Origin: Dyadobacter frigoris
GTDB taxonomy: Bacteria > Bacteroidota > Bacteroidia > Cytophagales > Spirosomataceae
NCBI RefSeq assembly: GCF_005280585.1
Contig: NZ_SZVO01000013.1
Location: 1-64,000 of the forward strand
Direction of reading: 5' to 3'
Length of the DNA stretch: 64,000 nucleotides
Position numbers and translations under genes: made by a program. Shown piece after piece: positions 49,489 to 59,291 of this stretch (the stretch's first letter is position 1; every line of letters begins with the position of its first letter). A model generated the notes under the pieces. It was not told the DNA's origin and did no database searches. It saw only the letters and a program-made list of their open reading frames with translations.

Positions 49489-50784
49489 CTATTTTGTCAA
49501 CCTAAGCATTAAAATCGCCGTACGTTTTACAATCGCTTCAATTGAATTAAGATTAACATATTCTCCCGGAGCATGCGCGCCGCCGCCTTGAACGCCCAAA
49601 CCATCTAGTCCGTCAACATATTCCGCTACGAAAGAAATATCCCCCGCTCCTCTTTTTCCCGGATCAAAAGCTTTCACTTCTCCTTGTCCCAAATCCAGAC
49701 TTACTTTATTCAAAACACTCAATACACTCATATTTCCTTCTGTTGGAGGCATCGCGGGATAACCGTCTTTGAATGTAATTTCTGCTTTTGTCAACGGCAG
49801 GTTTTTGCCAACAATCGCTTTCATTTTGGTACGTGCATTTTGCAATTGTTCATTGGTTAGAAAACGAAGATCACCGTTGACAACAGTTGTATTAGCGATC
49901 AAATTGGTTTTTCCTGACGCTTTTCCTTCGATTGAAGTTGCCGTCATATCCGTTGCAGTTCCGCCCATGATCAAGCCCGGGCTATATGTAAGATTTGGTT
50001 CCTGCAATTCTTCGTAGAAAGAATTCAAAATTCTGGCCGTTTCATATATAGCTCCTGCACCCGCATTCGCAGAAAAAATTCCCGAGGAATGTGATTGTTT
50101 CCCTGAAACTTTCAGCGACCATCCACTCGCACCACGACGGGCAACGGTAGCATAATTGAAACCAGTACCATTTTCAAAACCCAAAGCGATATCACTTCTT
50201 TTTGCAATGTCAATAATGTCTTTGCGACTGATCTCAATTGGCGAGCCTGCACTTTCTTCATCACCGTGAATGATCACCACAATTTGTCTGTCTTTTAACA
50301 AATTAGCTTCTTTCATAGCTTTTAATGCATAAATAATCACCATGTTTCCGCCTTTCATATCGCAAGATCCGGGGCCGACAGCGATTGTGTCTTTCTGTTC
50401 CCATTTTTGAAATGGACTGTCTGCTTCAAAAACCGTATCCATATGCCCGATCAGCAACAATTTCTTTCCTTTTGTTCCTTTAATTTCAGCGATTAAATGT
50501 CCGCCTCGATTCATTGATTCGGGCATATCGACCCAGGTCGTTGTGAATCCGATATCTTCCAACAGTTTTTTATAAAGAACACCTACTTTTTTAACACCAG
50601 CCGGATTCTGCGAGCCACTGTTGATATTGACTGTTTCTTCTAAAAATTTAACGGATTCTTTATGATTTTTTTCAACGTTTTTTGTAATCAGAGTTTCTTC
50701 TTTTGATATTTTTTGGGCGAAAGAGGCGGATTGAAGCAAACCCATGAAGCCCAGGAAGCAAGCTGTATAAATCTTATAATTCAT
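49489..50784 (-). CDS. M20-family metallopeptidase, secreted (copy 1)
   Basis: A 431-residue zinc exopeptidase of the M20 (glutamate-carboxypeptidase-like) group. Signal peptide at 1-23. Metal ligands and catalytic residues: His114 and Asp116 (GHMDTVF), Asp142 (SCDMKGG), Glu176-Glu177 (HGDEESAGS), and a later His in GGAHAPGEY. A dimerisation domain lies in the middle (SGKQSHSSGIFSANAGAGAI). It is a close paralogue of the next protein, about two thirds identical by eye, pointing to tandem duplication. It should release C-terminal residues from small peptides in the periplasm. Confidence 0.93.
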   Translation of the reverse strand: MNYKIYTACFLGFMGLLQSASFAQKISKEETLITKNVEKNHKESVKFLEETVNINSGSQNPAGVKKVGVLYKKLLEDIGFTTTWVDMPESMNRGGHLIAEIKGTKGKKLLLIGHMDTVFEADSPFQKWEQKDTIAVGPGSCDMKGGNMVIIYALKAMKEANLLKDRQIVVIIHGDEESAGSPIEISRKDIIDIAKRSDIALGFENGTGFNYATVARRGASGWSLKVSGKQSHSSGIFSANAGAGAIYETARILNSFYEELQEPNLTYSPGLIMGGTATDMTATSIEGKASGKTNLIANTTVVNGDLRFLTNEQLQNARTKMKAIVGKNLPLTKAEITFKDGYPAMPPTEGNMSVLSVLNKVSLDLGQGEVKAFDPGKRGAGDISFVAEYVDGLDGLGVQGGGAHAPGEYVNLNSIEAIVKRTAILMLRLTK

Positions 50785-50824
50785 AATGGAGTGATTTAGG
50801 CAAATAAATAATTCCGGAATTTAA

Positions 50825-52120
50825 TCAATTCGTTGAAAGGCGGTGCATAAAAACCGCCATTCGCTTAATAATCCCCTCTATATAATTCAAATTAACATAT
50901 TCATCAGGCGCGTGCGCGTTTCCACCTACCGTTCCCAGTCCGTCAACCACGTCAATGTATTGAGCGATCTGTGTCATATCACCTCCGCCACGTAGCGCAG
51001 GATCAAAAGCGGTAACTTTTCCCTGACCCAGATCCTGGCTGGCCTGACTAAGAATTCCCAGCAATTTTTCATTACCTGGCGTCGGAGGCATTGCTCCCGA
51101 ACCTCCTGAGAAAGTAATTTGAGCTTCGGTATGCGGGAAACCTTCTTTCACGATAGCCAGCATTTTGGTTCGCGCTTTTTCCATTTGTTCAATAGAAATA
51201 TAACGAAGATCGCCTTTCACAATACTGGTCGTTGCTACGATATTTGATTTCCCAAATGCGGTTCCGCGAAGTCCGGTTGAATCAATATTCGCTTCTGCAC
51301 CAGCTACCATAATACCCGGACTGAACGTAAGAAACTTTTCCTGCAACTCCTCTTTGAAACGACTCAGGATTCTGGCGGTTTCGTAGATCGCTCCGGGACC
51401 GGCTTTTTCAGAAAATATTTGTCCGGAGTGGGATTGTTTTGCAGTAACTTTTAACGTCCAGCCGCTACCGCCGCGTCTTGCAATGGAAGCAGAATTGAAT
51501 TCTTTTCCCGATTCAAAACACAGTGCATAATCGCTTCGCCTGGCAGCGTCAACAAGATCTTTTCTGCTTATTTCAATTGGAGAACCAGCGCTTTCTTCGT
51601 CACCATGAATTACAATTACAATTTGTCTGTCTTTTAACTGGCCGGTTTCGTGCATTGCTTTCAGCGCGTACAACATGATCATAATCCCGCCTTTCGTATC
51701 ATTGGCACCAGGACCGGATGCAATGGAATCTTTCACCGACCATTTCTGAAACGGACTGTTCAGATCAAAAACCGTATCCATATGAGAATTCAGTAATAAT
51801 TTCTTGCCCTTGGTTCCCTTGATCTCAGCAACCAAATGCCCGCCCCTTTTCATGGAGGCGGGCATTTCAACCCAGGTCGTGGTGAAACCCATATCATCAA
51901 GCATTTTCCGGTAGATCGCTCCGACCGTTTTCACGCCTTCGGTATTGTTTGTACCGCTGTTAATGTTTACGGTTTTTTCAAGAAATTTTACTGCATCCTC
52001 ATGATTTTTTTCCACATTCTTTACGATTGCAATTTCCTGCCTGGTTAGCTTTTGCGCAGAACTAATTTCCGGCAAACCCAAGGCGGAAGCAATGAGAAGA
52101 AAAACTATTTTTGAATTCAT
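50825..52120 (-). CDS. M20-family metallopeptidase, secreted (copy 2)
   Basis: A 431-residue paralogue of the gene at 49489-50784, with signal peptide (VFLLIASALGLPEISSAQ). The metal motifs are kept with small changes: NSHMDTVF, GANDTKGG, HGDEESAGS and GNAHAPDEY. The two differ in the residues just before the metal-binding His and around Asp142, which may tune specificity. The gap to the next gene downstream is 40 bases. Confidence 0.93.
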   Translation of the reverse strand: MNSKIVFLLIASALGLPEISSAQKLTRQEIAIVKNVEKNHEDAVKFLEKTVNINSGTNNTEGVKTVGAIYRKMLDDMGFTTTWVEMPASMKRGGHLVAEIKGTKGKKLLLNSHMDTVFDLNSPFQKWSVKDSIASGPGANDTKGGIMIMLYALKAMHETGQLKDRQIVIVIHGDEESAGSPIEISRKDLVDAARRSDYALCFESGKEFNSASIARRGGSGWTLKVTAKQSHSGQIFSEKAGPGAIYETARILSRFKEELQEKFLTFSPGIMVAGAEANIDSTGLRGTAFGKSNIVATTSIVKGDLRYISIEQMEKARTKMLAIVKEGFPHTEAQITFSGGSGAMPPTPGNEKLLGILSQASQDLGQGKVTAFDPALRGGGDMTQIAQYIDVVDGLGTVGGNAHAPDEYVNLNYIEGIIKRMAVFMHRLSTN

Positions 52121-52135
52121 GAGTTAAAAATTAAA

Positions 52136-53584
52136 TTACTTATTCCGATAATCCAGGGCAGGTTTTCTGTCTCCAACCATCGCTTCGTATTTAAAACCGG
52201 CGCCTCGTTTTTCTTCAAGTTCATCTTTAGCAATTTTCAAAACCGACGGATTTTTAAAAATATCGTAAGCAGATAAAGCCATTGATTTAGCAGCGACCAT
52301 CATACCTTTTGTGCCGATAGACGTTCCGCCACAGGCAACTGCTTGCCAGCTGTGCCCGGGAGTTCCGGGAACAAAAGTGGCGATGCGCACACCTGCCGTT
52401 GGAACCGCCCAGCTCACATCACCCACATCCGTAGAACCACCTCCGCCTTCACGAATTTTTTCTACTTTGTAGGGTTGGATTAAAACGGCTGCATCCAACG
52501 ATGGAAGTTTTCCTGTAAACGAAGTCCGGATTTTATCAGCATAGGCCTTTTCTTCTTCGCTGTATTTCACACCGCCGACCTCAGAAAGATTTTCGTACAT
52601 GATTTTTGCAAGCGTTTCATTTGGAAGCAAATTAAACGCTCCGCCGGTTACTTCATAATCCACAGTGGTTTCAGTACCCATAGCAGCGCCTTGCGCAGCT
52701 TTAACAACCCTTGCAAAAAGATCCTTAACCATTTGCATTTCAGGATGTCTTACATAATAGTAAACCTCAGCGAAATCCGGAACAACATTGGGAGCTTCCC
52801 CACCTTTTGTAATGACATAATGAATTCTGGCCTCGGATGGCATGTGCTCACGCATCATATTGACCATATCATCCATCGCCTCTACGCCATCCAATGCCGA
52901 ACGACCACGATCAGGAGCAGCAGCGGCGTGAGCAGAAATGCCATGAAAGCGAAATTTGGCAGACATGTTGGCAAGAGAAGAAGTTGCGTTAGCGAGATTT
53001 CTATCACTCGGATGCCAGTGCAGAACTGCGTCGATATCATCAAACAAACCGGCTCTTACCATATACACTTTTCCTGATCCGCCTTCCTCGGCCGGTGTTC
53101 CAAAAACGGTAACCGAGCCTTTTGTTCCACTGCTTTTAAGCCAATCTTTTACCGCAATTCCTGCGGCAACCGATCCTACACCAAAAAGATTGTGGCCGCA
53201 ACCATGTCCTGCTGCACCCGCAATCACTTCTTTTTTTTCAGGATCATCTGTTTGAGATAAACCGGGTAAAGCATCAAATTCTGCAAGAATTCCAACTTTC
53301 GGACCTTCCGTTCCATAAGCAGCCACAAAAGCAGTCGGAATTCCGGCAACGCCTGCTGTCACTTTGAAGCCAGCTTCTTTTAGTTTATGTTGTAATAGAG
53401 CAGAGCTTTTTGTTTCCTGATAACCCGGTTCAGCATAGCCCCATATTTTTTTTGCAGCTTCTGCGTAGGCAGGCGTCAGTTTATCCAGAGAAGAGACAAT
53501 CGCCTCTTTCTCTGAATTTTTCTGACCGATAACATCCACAGATAAGTAGCATAGCAAACCCATCAGAATGATTCGTTTTTTCAT
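52136..53584 (-). CDS. AbgB-like M20 amidohydrolase, secreted
   Basis: A 482-residue M20D amidohydrolase related to the AbgB subunit of p-aminobenzoyl-glutamate hydrolase and to N-acyl-amino-acid hydrolases. Signal peptide MKKRIILMGLLCYLSVDVIG. Metal-binding marks are GAAGHGCGHNLFG, GTPAEEGGSGK and the late GTPGHSWQ. The lid domain has FHGISAHAAAAPDRGRSALD. It lies 16 bases after the SusD-like gene, so it is the first enzyme of the operon and probably acts on the imported substrate: an amide-linked or acylated amino acid. Confidence 0.93.
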   Translation of the reverse strand: MKKRIILMGLLCYLSVDVIGQKNSEKEAIVSSLDKLTPAYAEAAKKIWGYAEPGYQETKSSALLQHKLKEAGFKVTAGVAGIPTAFVAAYGTEGPKVGILAEFDALPGLSQTDDPEKKEVIAGAAGHGCGHNLFGVGSVAAGIAVKDWLKSSGTKGSVTVFGTPAEEGGSGKVYMVRAGLFDDIDAVLHWHPSDRNLANATSSLANMSAKFRFHGISAHAAAAPDRGRSALDGVEAMDDMVNMMREHMPSEARIHYVITKGGEAPNVVPDFAEVYYYVRHPEMQMVKDLFARVVKAAQGAAMGTETTVDYEVTGGAFNLLPNETLAKIMYENLSEVGGVKYSEEEKAYADKIRTSFTGKLPSLDAAVLIQPYKVEKIREGGGGSTDVGDVSWAVPTAGVRIATFVPGTPGHSWQAVACGGTSIGTKGMMVAAKSMALSAYDIFKNPSVLKIAKDELEEKRGAGFKYEAMVGDRKPALDYRNK

Positions 53585-53600
53585 CGTTATTCTGAATCGG

Positions 53601-55046
53601 TTATTTGTAAATTGGCGTTAATTCAAACAAACCAGGCGCCACGGCAGGACTGCTTGTATTTGAGTTTAATTCGTTTTGAGAATAAATAAAGCGGCCTGGA
53701 AGTTTAGTCCCGTTACTTGGCGTAATTTTGATTCCCACGGCTTCCGAACGCGTACGGCGCTCATCATCCCATCCGATATGCTGACCGTAGAAAGTCACAT
53801 AACGTTCTTCAAGGATTTCACGAAGCAAAGCCTGATCTGCCGTAATACCATCTTTATTTTCCATTCCACCGGACGCAAAATCCGCTGCTACATAAGCTTC
53901 GTATTTATAATTTCCAGCCACTTTATAGGTTGCGTGCAAATAACCACCACCATTTAAGAAGGCGCGGTAATTGTTAAGATAACCCAAAGCAACATCGAAA
54001 CCTTTACCTGAACGTAAAGCAGCTTCTGCCATCGTCAGCACATTTTCCTGATAGGTGACCAAAGGAAAACTGGCATCTCTTGCAAAAAAGCCACGTGCAG
54101 TTGTTGTCGTAGATGTATTTGGCTCGATGACACCCGGAGCATTTACACCGTTTTCAAGATAGTAAAACTTAAATCTCGCTGTTTCGATCGTTTTCGCATT
54201 TCCGCGATATTTTGCATTCGTTGGATTAAGAATGAAGGCAAGATAAGAATCTTCACCCGTGATACTTCCTGCACGAATGTTTGTCAAAAAGCTGTAATTG
54301 GCGTTTTCATTAACACTCGCCGTGGTTCCGTGGATGGAATATAGTGAATTGGCAAAAGCACTTACACCCGTTGTCGAAGCCGTCAACGCAGCATCGTACT
54401 GTTTTGTATCAGTCAGTAGACGTGCTTTCAATGTATAGGCAACCTGTTTCCATTTTGTTGCATCACCACCAAGGTAAATATCTTCTGTCGTAACAATCCC
54501 AATTCCTGATTCAAGATCAGCAATCGCTTCATCCAGACGGGCAAGTAATTTTGGATATAATTCAGCCTGTGTTTCAAATTTAGGATTTGGAAACTCAGCC
54601 GTTTTTCCAGCTTCTGTGTAGGGAATATCTCCCCACAATTCCGTTGCCGTAGCCATACCATTCACCTGAATAATTTTGGTAATTCCGGCCATTTTACGGT
54701 TACCAATAGCTTCTGCTTTTTCAATAGCGATCAGCGCATTTTTGTTGACACCGGCGAAAAACAAGTTCCAGTCGTCATCAAAGTTACTTGCTGTGATCTG
54801 GTACAAATACCAGGTCCCCAATTGCTGAAAGGTGCCTTTTCCATAACCTGTCCAAACAATTGCCAAACGACTTGCAAGTCCTTCCTGAGCAGCCATGTTT
54901 GCGATTTCCGTACCAGCAAAGACATATCTTGCCGGTGCGTCAGTAGCGTTGTTTGGATCTTTGTTAAGGTCGTCCACTATTCCTTCGCAGGAAATAAATC
55001 CGAGGCTAACCAGCAGTGCAAAAACTGATTTATATATTCTTTTCAT
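53601..55046 (-). CDS. SusD-like lipoprotein (SusD-like 2 group)
   Basis: A 481-residue surface lipoprotein with lipobox FISC (Cys20) and the start motif DDLNKDPNNATDA, which marks the second SusD-like group. Helical TPR-like parts include AATELWGDIPYTEAGK and the C-terminal ILEERYVTFYGQHIGWDDER. It follows its SusC partner by 18 bases. In this group the partners often serve non-glycan substrates, in line with the peptidases downstream (inference). Confidence 0.93.
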   Translation of the reverse strand: MKRIYKSVFALLVSLGFISCEGIVDDLNKDPNNATDAPARYVFAGTEIANMAAQEGLASRLAIVWTGYGKGTFQQLGTWYLYQITASNFDDDWNLFFAGVNKNALIAIEKAEAIGNRKMAGITKIIQVNGMATATELWGDIPYTEAGKTAEFPNPKFETQAELYPKLLARLDEAIADLESGIGIVTTEDIYLGGDATKWKQVAYTLKARLLTDTKQYDAALTASTTGVSAFANSLYSIHGTTASVNENANYSFLTNIRAGSITGEDSYLAFILNPTNAKYRGNAKTIETARFKFYYLENGVNAPGVIEPNTSTTTTARGFFARDASFPLVTYQENVLTMAEAALRSGKGFDVALGYLNNYRAFLNGGGYLHATYKVAGNYKYEAYVAADFASGGMENKDGITADQALLREILEERYVTFYGQHIGWDDERRTRSEAVGIKITPSNGTKLPGRFIYSQNELNSNTSSPAVAPGLFELTPIYK

Positions 55047-55064
55047 GAGTTACCAATTTTGAAA

Positions 55065-58000
55065 TTAATAATTGACTTTAAGACTGAACACCAATGATTT
55101 TGTGTTCGGGTTGTTGAAGTAATCTACCCCACGCGCGTTACCAACACCGGACACGTTTGTTTCCGGATCTACACCAACAATTTTCGTCCATAAAATCGGG
55201 TTTCTCGCCGTTACTGTAAAATCAACCGATTGAAGTTTTGTTTTCTTCTTGAAACCAGCAGATTTTAAACTATATCCAAGAGAAATCTCACGGATACGCG
55301 TCCAGCTGCCATCCTTCACAAACTGCTCAGCCAACTGTCCCGAGTGACCACCGATAGAAGTATAGAAAGACTGTTCCAACAAAACAGGTCCTTTACCAAA
55401 ATCAGCAATGTTACCTCTTACAGTTGTTCCCGCAGGTGCTATTTTGCCGTCGTATTTGTACGTATCCTGAGTCAGCGTAACCTCATGTCCAACATCTGCA
55501 TAGGTACCAAAGTTAACAAGCACCCCCTTCGTTCCTTCGTAGAAACTACCGCCCTGAGAAGTTTCAAATAATACGTTAAGAGAAACATTTTTGTAAGATA
55601 CATTTGTACCAAAACCACCTCTCCATTTCGGATTTGGGTTTCCAATCACACTTGAAGTTGTACTTAATTGTGGGAAACCGTTAGCAGTCAAATCCATGGC
55701 TCCTGTTTCGGTCCTACGATAAGTTCCACCGTAGAATGACGATAAAGCGTGACCCACCATAGCCACTGTACTTAAGGCACCACTTGTAAATGTTACTAAC
55801 TGTGTTCCTCCTAAATCGGTAACTTCGTTATTGTTTTTACTCCAGTTGGCAAACACATTCACATTCCAGTCTTTTTTCTGAAAGACATTCATGTTCAGAT
55901 CCACTTCCAGGCCTTTGTTCTGCATTGTTCCAGCGTTCGTATATCTCTGAGTAAAACCAGTTGAACCGGCAGCTGAAACCTGCAAAAGAAGATCTTTAAT
56001 TTCATTTTGATAATATGTAAAACCGGCAGAAAGCTTGTTTTTGAAGAAACGAAGATCAGTTCCTAATTCAAATTCTGTTTTACGTTCCGGTCTCAAATTT
56101 GGATCGCCTTGTGTATAACTCTGTACGTATGCGCCGCCATATCCACCACCATCTAAATTCGTTGCCCAGCTACCAAATGATGCATTTACAAAAGACGTAG
56201 TATTTTTGTAAGCGTCAGGCTGAATACCTACTACACCGAAAGAGCCACGAATTTTACCAAAAGAAAGGATGTCATTGTTAGCAAAAGCAGGAAGTTGCGT
56301 AAACTGCCAGGCGATATCCGATGAAGGATAATAAAAAGTCGATTTTGATGCACTACCGAACGTGGAGCCCGCTTCACCTGCTGCCGAAACATTCAGATAC
56401 AATTGATCATAAAATCCTAAGTTCAAAGTCGAATAAAGGCGAGCCATACGACGATGTCTCTCACTGTTATAAGGATAGTTGTTCGCGAAAGTTGAGTTGG
56501 TAAAGTTTGCAGGAGCATCTTCCAAAATGAAATTGTTCATCAAACCACCCAAACTGTTGTATTTTCTGTCATTTACGTTGAAACCTACTATCAACGTTCC
56601 TGTGATATCTTTCGTGATGTTGTGCGTAGCACGACCGATAACGTCCATGTTCAATTCCGTTTCCTTGATCATCTGTTGCTCGTACTGACCAGCACCAGAA
56701 TTCGTTACGGAGTTAACCGGGTTGTTCGTTACACGTCTGTCGGTATACGTATCCAAACCTCCTCTTGCCGTAATATTGAACCAGTTCGTCGGGCTGATAA
56801 CTGCTTCCGTACTCATGATAAAACGATCAACCTCCGAAAGGTTAGTCAGCTCATGAATGGTCCATAACGGGTCATTGTAACTTGGGTTGGCAGATGCACC
56901 CAAATAATTCCTGTACGAACGTTGACGGTTTAAAATAGGCGAAGCTGTTGGCGAAGAAAAGTAAGAACCTTTCCAGTATCGGCTGTCAAAATCAGGGGAA
57001 GAACGAAGCATACCCAAATAAAGACCGGCGGTATTATCACCTTTCTGAATACGATTTGACGTTGTTCTCACATACGTCGCGTTGGTCGAAATTCTAAGAA
57101 TATCGTTGAACTGGCGTGTGCTATTAAAACGAACTGAACTCCTTTTGTAATCACTTTGTCCGGCGAAAATACCTTTTTGGGCAAGATTACCTAGACTTAA
57201 ATAAAAGTTACCTTTTTCATTTCCACCACTGATCGCAAGGTTATTGTCAAAATAAGTACCGGTACGGAAAACAGCATCTTCACGCGCCTGATTATAAACT
57301 TCCTGAGAATTCTTTTTGATGATTGGATAAAAAGTCGGGCCCTTATACGATTCAAAACGCGCACCGTTTTTATTTACATCGTCCTCACCACCTGAGCGGG
57401 TTGAGATTTTGTCTCCCCACGAATATTGTGTTGTCGGACTGTAAACGCCGCCTGAACCCTGACCGTAAGCAGACTGCAAAGGATGCAATACATTTACTTT
57501 ATCAAAAGATGCAGTGGACGTATAACTAATATTCATTTTTTTATCATCCGCACCGCGTTTTGTGGTAATCACAATTACACCATTTGCTGCACGTGAACCC
57601 CACAAACCTGCTGCCGAAGCACCCTTCAAAACCTGCATACTTGCAATGTCTTCCGGGTTGATATCATTCAGACGGGATTGCTGAGCCACACCGCCGCGGG
57701 CATCTCCCTCGGTCGTGTTACTCATCGGAATACCATCAATAATAACCAGAGGTTGGTTTGAACCCGTAATCGTATTCTGGCCACGGATTTGAATATTCGA
57801 GCCAGCACCAGGATCACCGCTTGAACGGGAAATCTGAACACCGGCTGCCTTACCAGCCAAACCGTTGATTACACCTGTTTCACCAGAACGACGGATATCA
57901 TCTGCCTTGATTGTAGAAGAAGTAGAACCCATGCGGTCTTTATTTTCTCTGAAACCGAGCGCTGTAACAACGACTTCGCTTAATTGTTTTGAATCGGTGA

Positions 58001-58346
58001 GTAATGAAACGTTAATTGTTGAAAGGCTACCAACAGGAACTTCCTTTGAAATAAAACCAAGAAAAGAGAATACTAGGATATCGCTTTGTCCCGGAACATC
58101 TATTGTGTAATTGCCCTCCGCATCCGTGGAAGTACCCGTCATGCTTCCTTTGATCACAACATTCACACCAGGGATTCCTGATCCGTCCTCTTCAGAAGTA
58201 ACTTTACCTTTTACTGTAATTGCAACAGATGAATGACGTTCATCTCTGATCTTTCCGTTACCGCCAGACCAGGCCGGATGACTCAGGCTTCCGGCAAGCA
58301 AAACAATCCAAAGCGCGAGGGCTTTTTTGGGTAAGGATTTATTCAT
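55065..58346 (-). CDS. SusC/RagA-type TonB-dependent transporter of the peptidase island
   Basis: A 1093-residue outer-membrane transporter: signal peptide (about 1-28), carboxypeptidase-regulatory-like domain (about 43-125, VKGKVTSEEDGSGIPGVNVV), the TonB-box-like SEVVVTALG, plug (about 130-250, PLVIIDGIPMSN and LKGASAAGLWGSRAANGV) and barrel ending in SLKVNY. No STN domain. It is the first gene of a run of minus-strand peptidase genes, so a peptide or amino-acid conjugate is a likelier cargo than a glycan. A 12-bp palindrome lies 154 bases before its start. Confidence 0.95.
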   Translation of the reverse strand: MNKSLPKKALALWIVLLAGSLSHPAWSGGNGKIRDERHSSVAITVKGKVTSEEDGSGIPGVNVVIKGSMTGTSTDAEGNYTIDVPGQSDILVFSFLGFISKEVPVGSLSTINVSLLTDSKQLSEVVVTALGFRENKDRMGSTSSTIKADDIRRSGETGVINGLAGKAAGVQISRSSGDPGAGSNIQIRGQNTITGSNQPLVIIDGIPMSNTTEGDARGGVAQQSRLNDINPEDIASMQVLKGASAAGLWGSRAANGVIVITTKRGADDKKMNISYTSTASFDKVNVLHPLQSAYGQGSGGVYSPTTQYSWGDKISTRSGGEDDVNKNGARFESYKGPTFYPIIKKNSQEVYNQAREDAVFRTGTYFDNNLAISGGNEKGNFYLSLGNLAQKGIFAGQSDYKRSSVRFNSTRQFNDILRISTNATYVRTTSNRIQKGDNTAGLYLGMLRSSPDFDSRYWKGSYFSSPTASPILNRQRSYRNYLGASANPSYNDPLWTIHELTNLSEVDRFIMSTEAVISPTNWFNITARGGLDTYTDRRVTNNPVNSVTNSGAGQYEQQMIKETELNMDVIGRATHNITKDITGTLIVGFNVNDRKYNSLGGLMNNFILEDAPANFTNSTFANNYPYNSERHRRMARLYSTLNLGFYDQLYLNVSAAGEAGSTFGSASKSTFYYPSSDIAWQFTQLPAFANNDILSFGKIRGSFGVVGIQPDAYKNTTSFVNASFGSWATNLDGGGYGGAYVQSYTQGDPNLRPERKTEFELGTDLRFFKNKLSAGFTYYQNEIKDLLLQVSAAGSTGFTQRYTNAGTMQNKGLEVDLNMNVFQKKDWNVNVFANWSKNNNEVTDLGGTQLVTFTSGALSTVAMVGHALSSFYGGTYRRTETGAMDLTANGFPQLSTTSSVIGNPNPKWRGGFGTNVSYKNVSLNVLFETSQGGSFYEGTKGVLVNFGTYADVGHEVTLTQDTYKYDGKIAPAGTTVRGNIADFGKGPVLLEQSFYTSIGGHSGQLAEQFVKDGSWTRIREISLGYSLKSAGFKKKTKLQSVDFTVTARNPILWTKIVGVDPETNVSGVGNARGVDYFNNPNTKSLVFSLKVNY

Positions 58347-59291
58347 AATTATCTATCATTATTGGGTTAAACTTAATTCCTTCGGGCTACATTTCAAGAA
58401 AAAGAAATTAAAATATTATTTTTTAACAATTTCAATATCCCTACTTATAATTCTGCATTTTTTATTTTAAACAATATTAAATTTTGAATATTTATTATAT
58501 GACAATTGTCAAAATTGTAAGGGTACCCTTTTTTATGATATTCTTTAAAAGTTTAAATTCTTTCCTTTTATTAGAATAAAAAGCATACAAAACCTCGTCA
58601 AAACAGTTACTATTTTGCAGTGATCAGAGCAGTTGAGAAACAGTTTTGAAAAATTCGAAATAAAAAAAGAAGATAACATACCAGGCCGAAAAAATACCTG
58701 TGCAAATAAAGCAAAACGCATTATTTGTCTTTAGGTACATTGTTTGTTCATACCAAAACTCCAAAAGCAAAATGATGTCCGGATCATTTCTGTAAAATAT
58801 TTTCAGACATCCAGCTGTATTTTTATTATCCTGAAATACATTTGGAAGAAACAATTTTAACCTGATTACGGGACTTTGTATGATCCGCTTTCAGGATTAT
58901 TTTTTAGCAAAAACAGTAAAAGGATACAACTGATAAGCAGAAGTCAGGATCAGCAGTGATAAAAGAAGAAGTCAAAAGGTAAAGCGACGGCAAATAAAGA
59001 GCAATAAAGTATGATTACTACAAGATTTAGAAAAAGTTTTTGCAGCCTGGGATATTCAAAAACCCGGAAAGCCCAGTAGTCATTTTCACAACAGGGATTC
59101 GCGAAAACAGTACAATAATTGCACCCCTGATTTACACGGCAATTTCAAATGAAAAAATAACGAAACCGATATTGGTTAAAAAATAGACCAGAAAGCATAT
59201 ATTCTACCTACGGGTATACATACGCAGAAAATATATTTTCCGATTTCATAAATTGTCCCAGCTTTAAAAACTCATTTTATATACTTGAATT
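58347..59291. other. 945-base region between susC and the KAS-III gene
   Basis: No convincing gene is seen. A minus-strand frame of 76 codons (58624-58854) has poor composition and no start context. The 200 bases nearest susC are very AT-rich and include the palindrome at 58500-58511. A second inverted repeat, AAATGAT (58770-58776) with ATCATTT (58783-58789), lies further up. The part at 58890-59200 has more even composition and may be remains of a lost gene. Confidence 0.5.
58500..58511. promoter_or_regulatory. Perfect 12-bp palindrome upstream of susC
   Basis: TGACAATTGTCA reads the same on both strands. It sits 154 bases before the susC start in an otherwise AT-only stretch. This is a typical shape for a dimeric regulator site, though no regulator gene is next to it. 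Confidence 0.45.

Noticed and set aside
58624-58854. Minus-strand frame of 76 codons with hydrophobic C-terminus
   Set aside because: Phe/Tyr-rich low-complexity translation in AT-rich DNA, no start context, no recognisable pattern.
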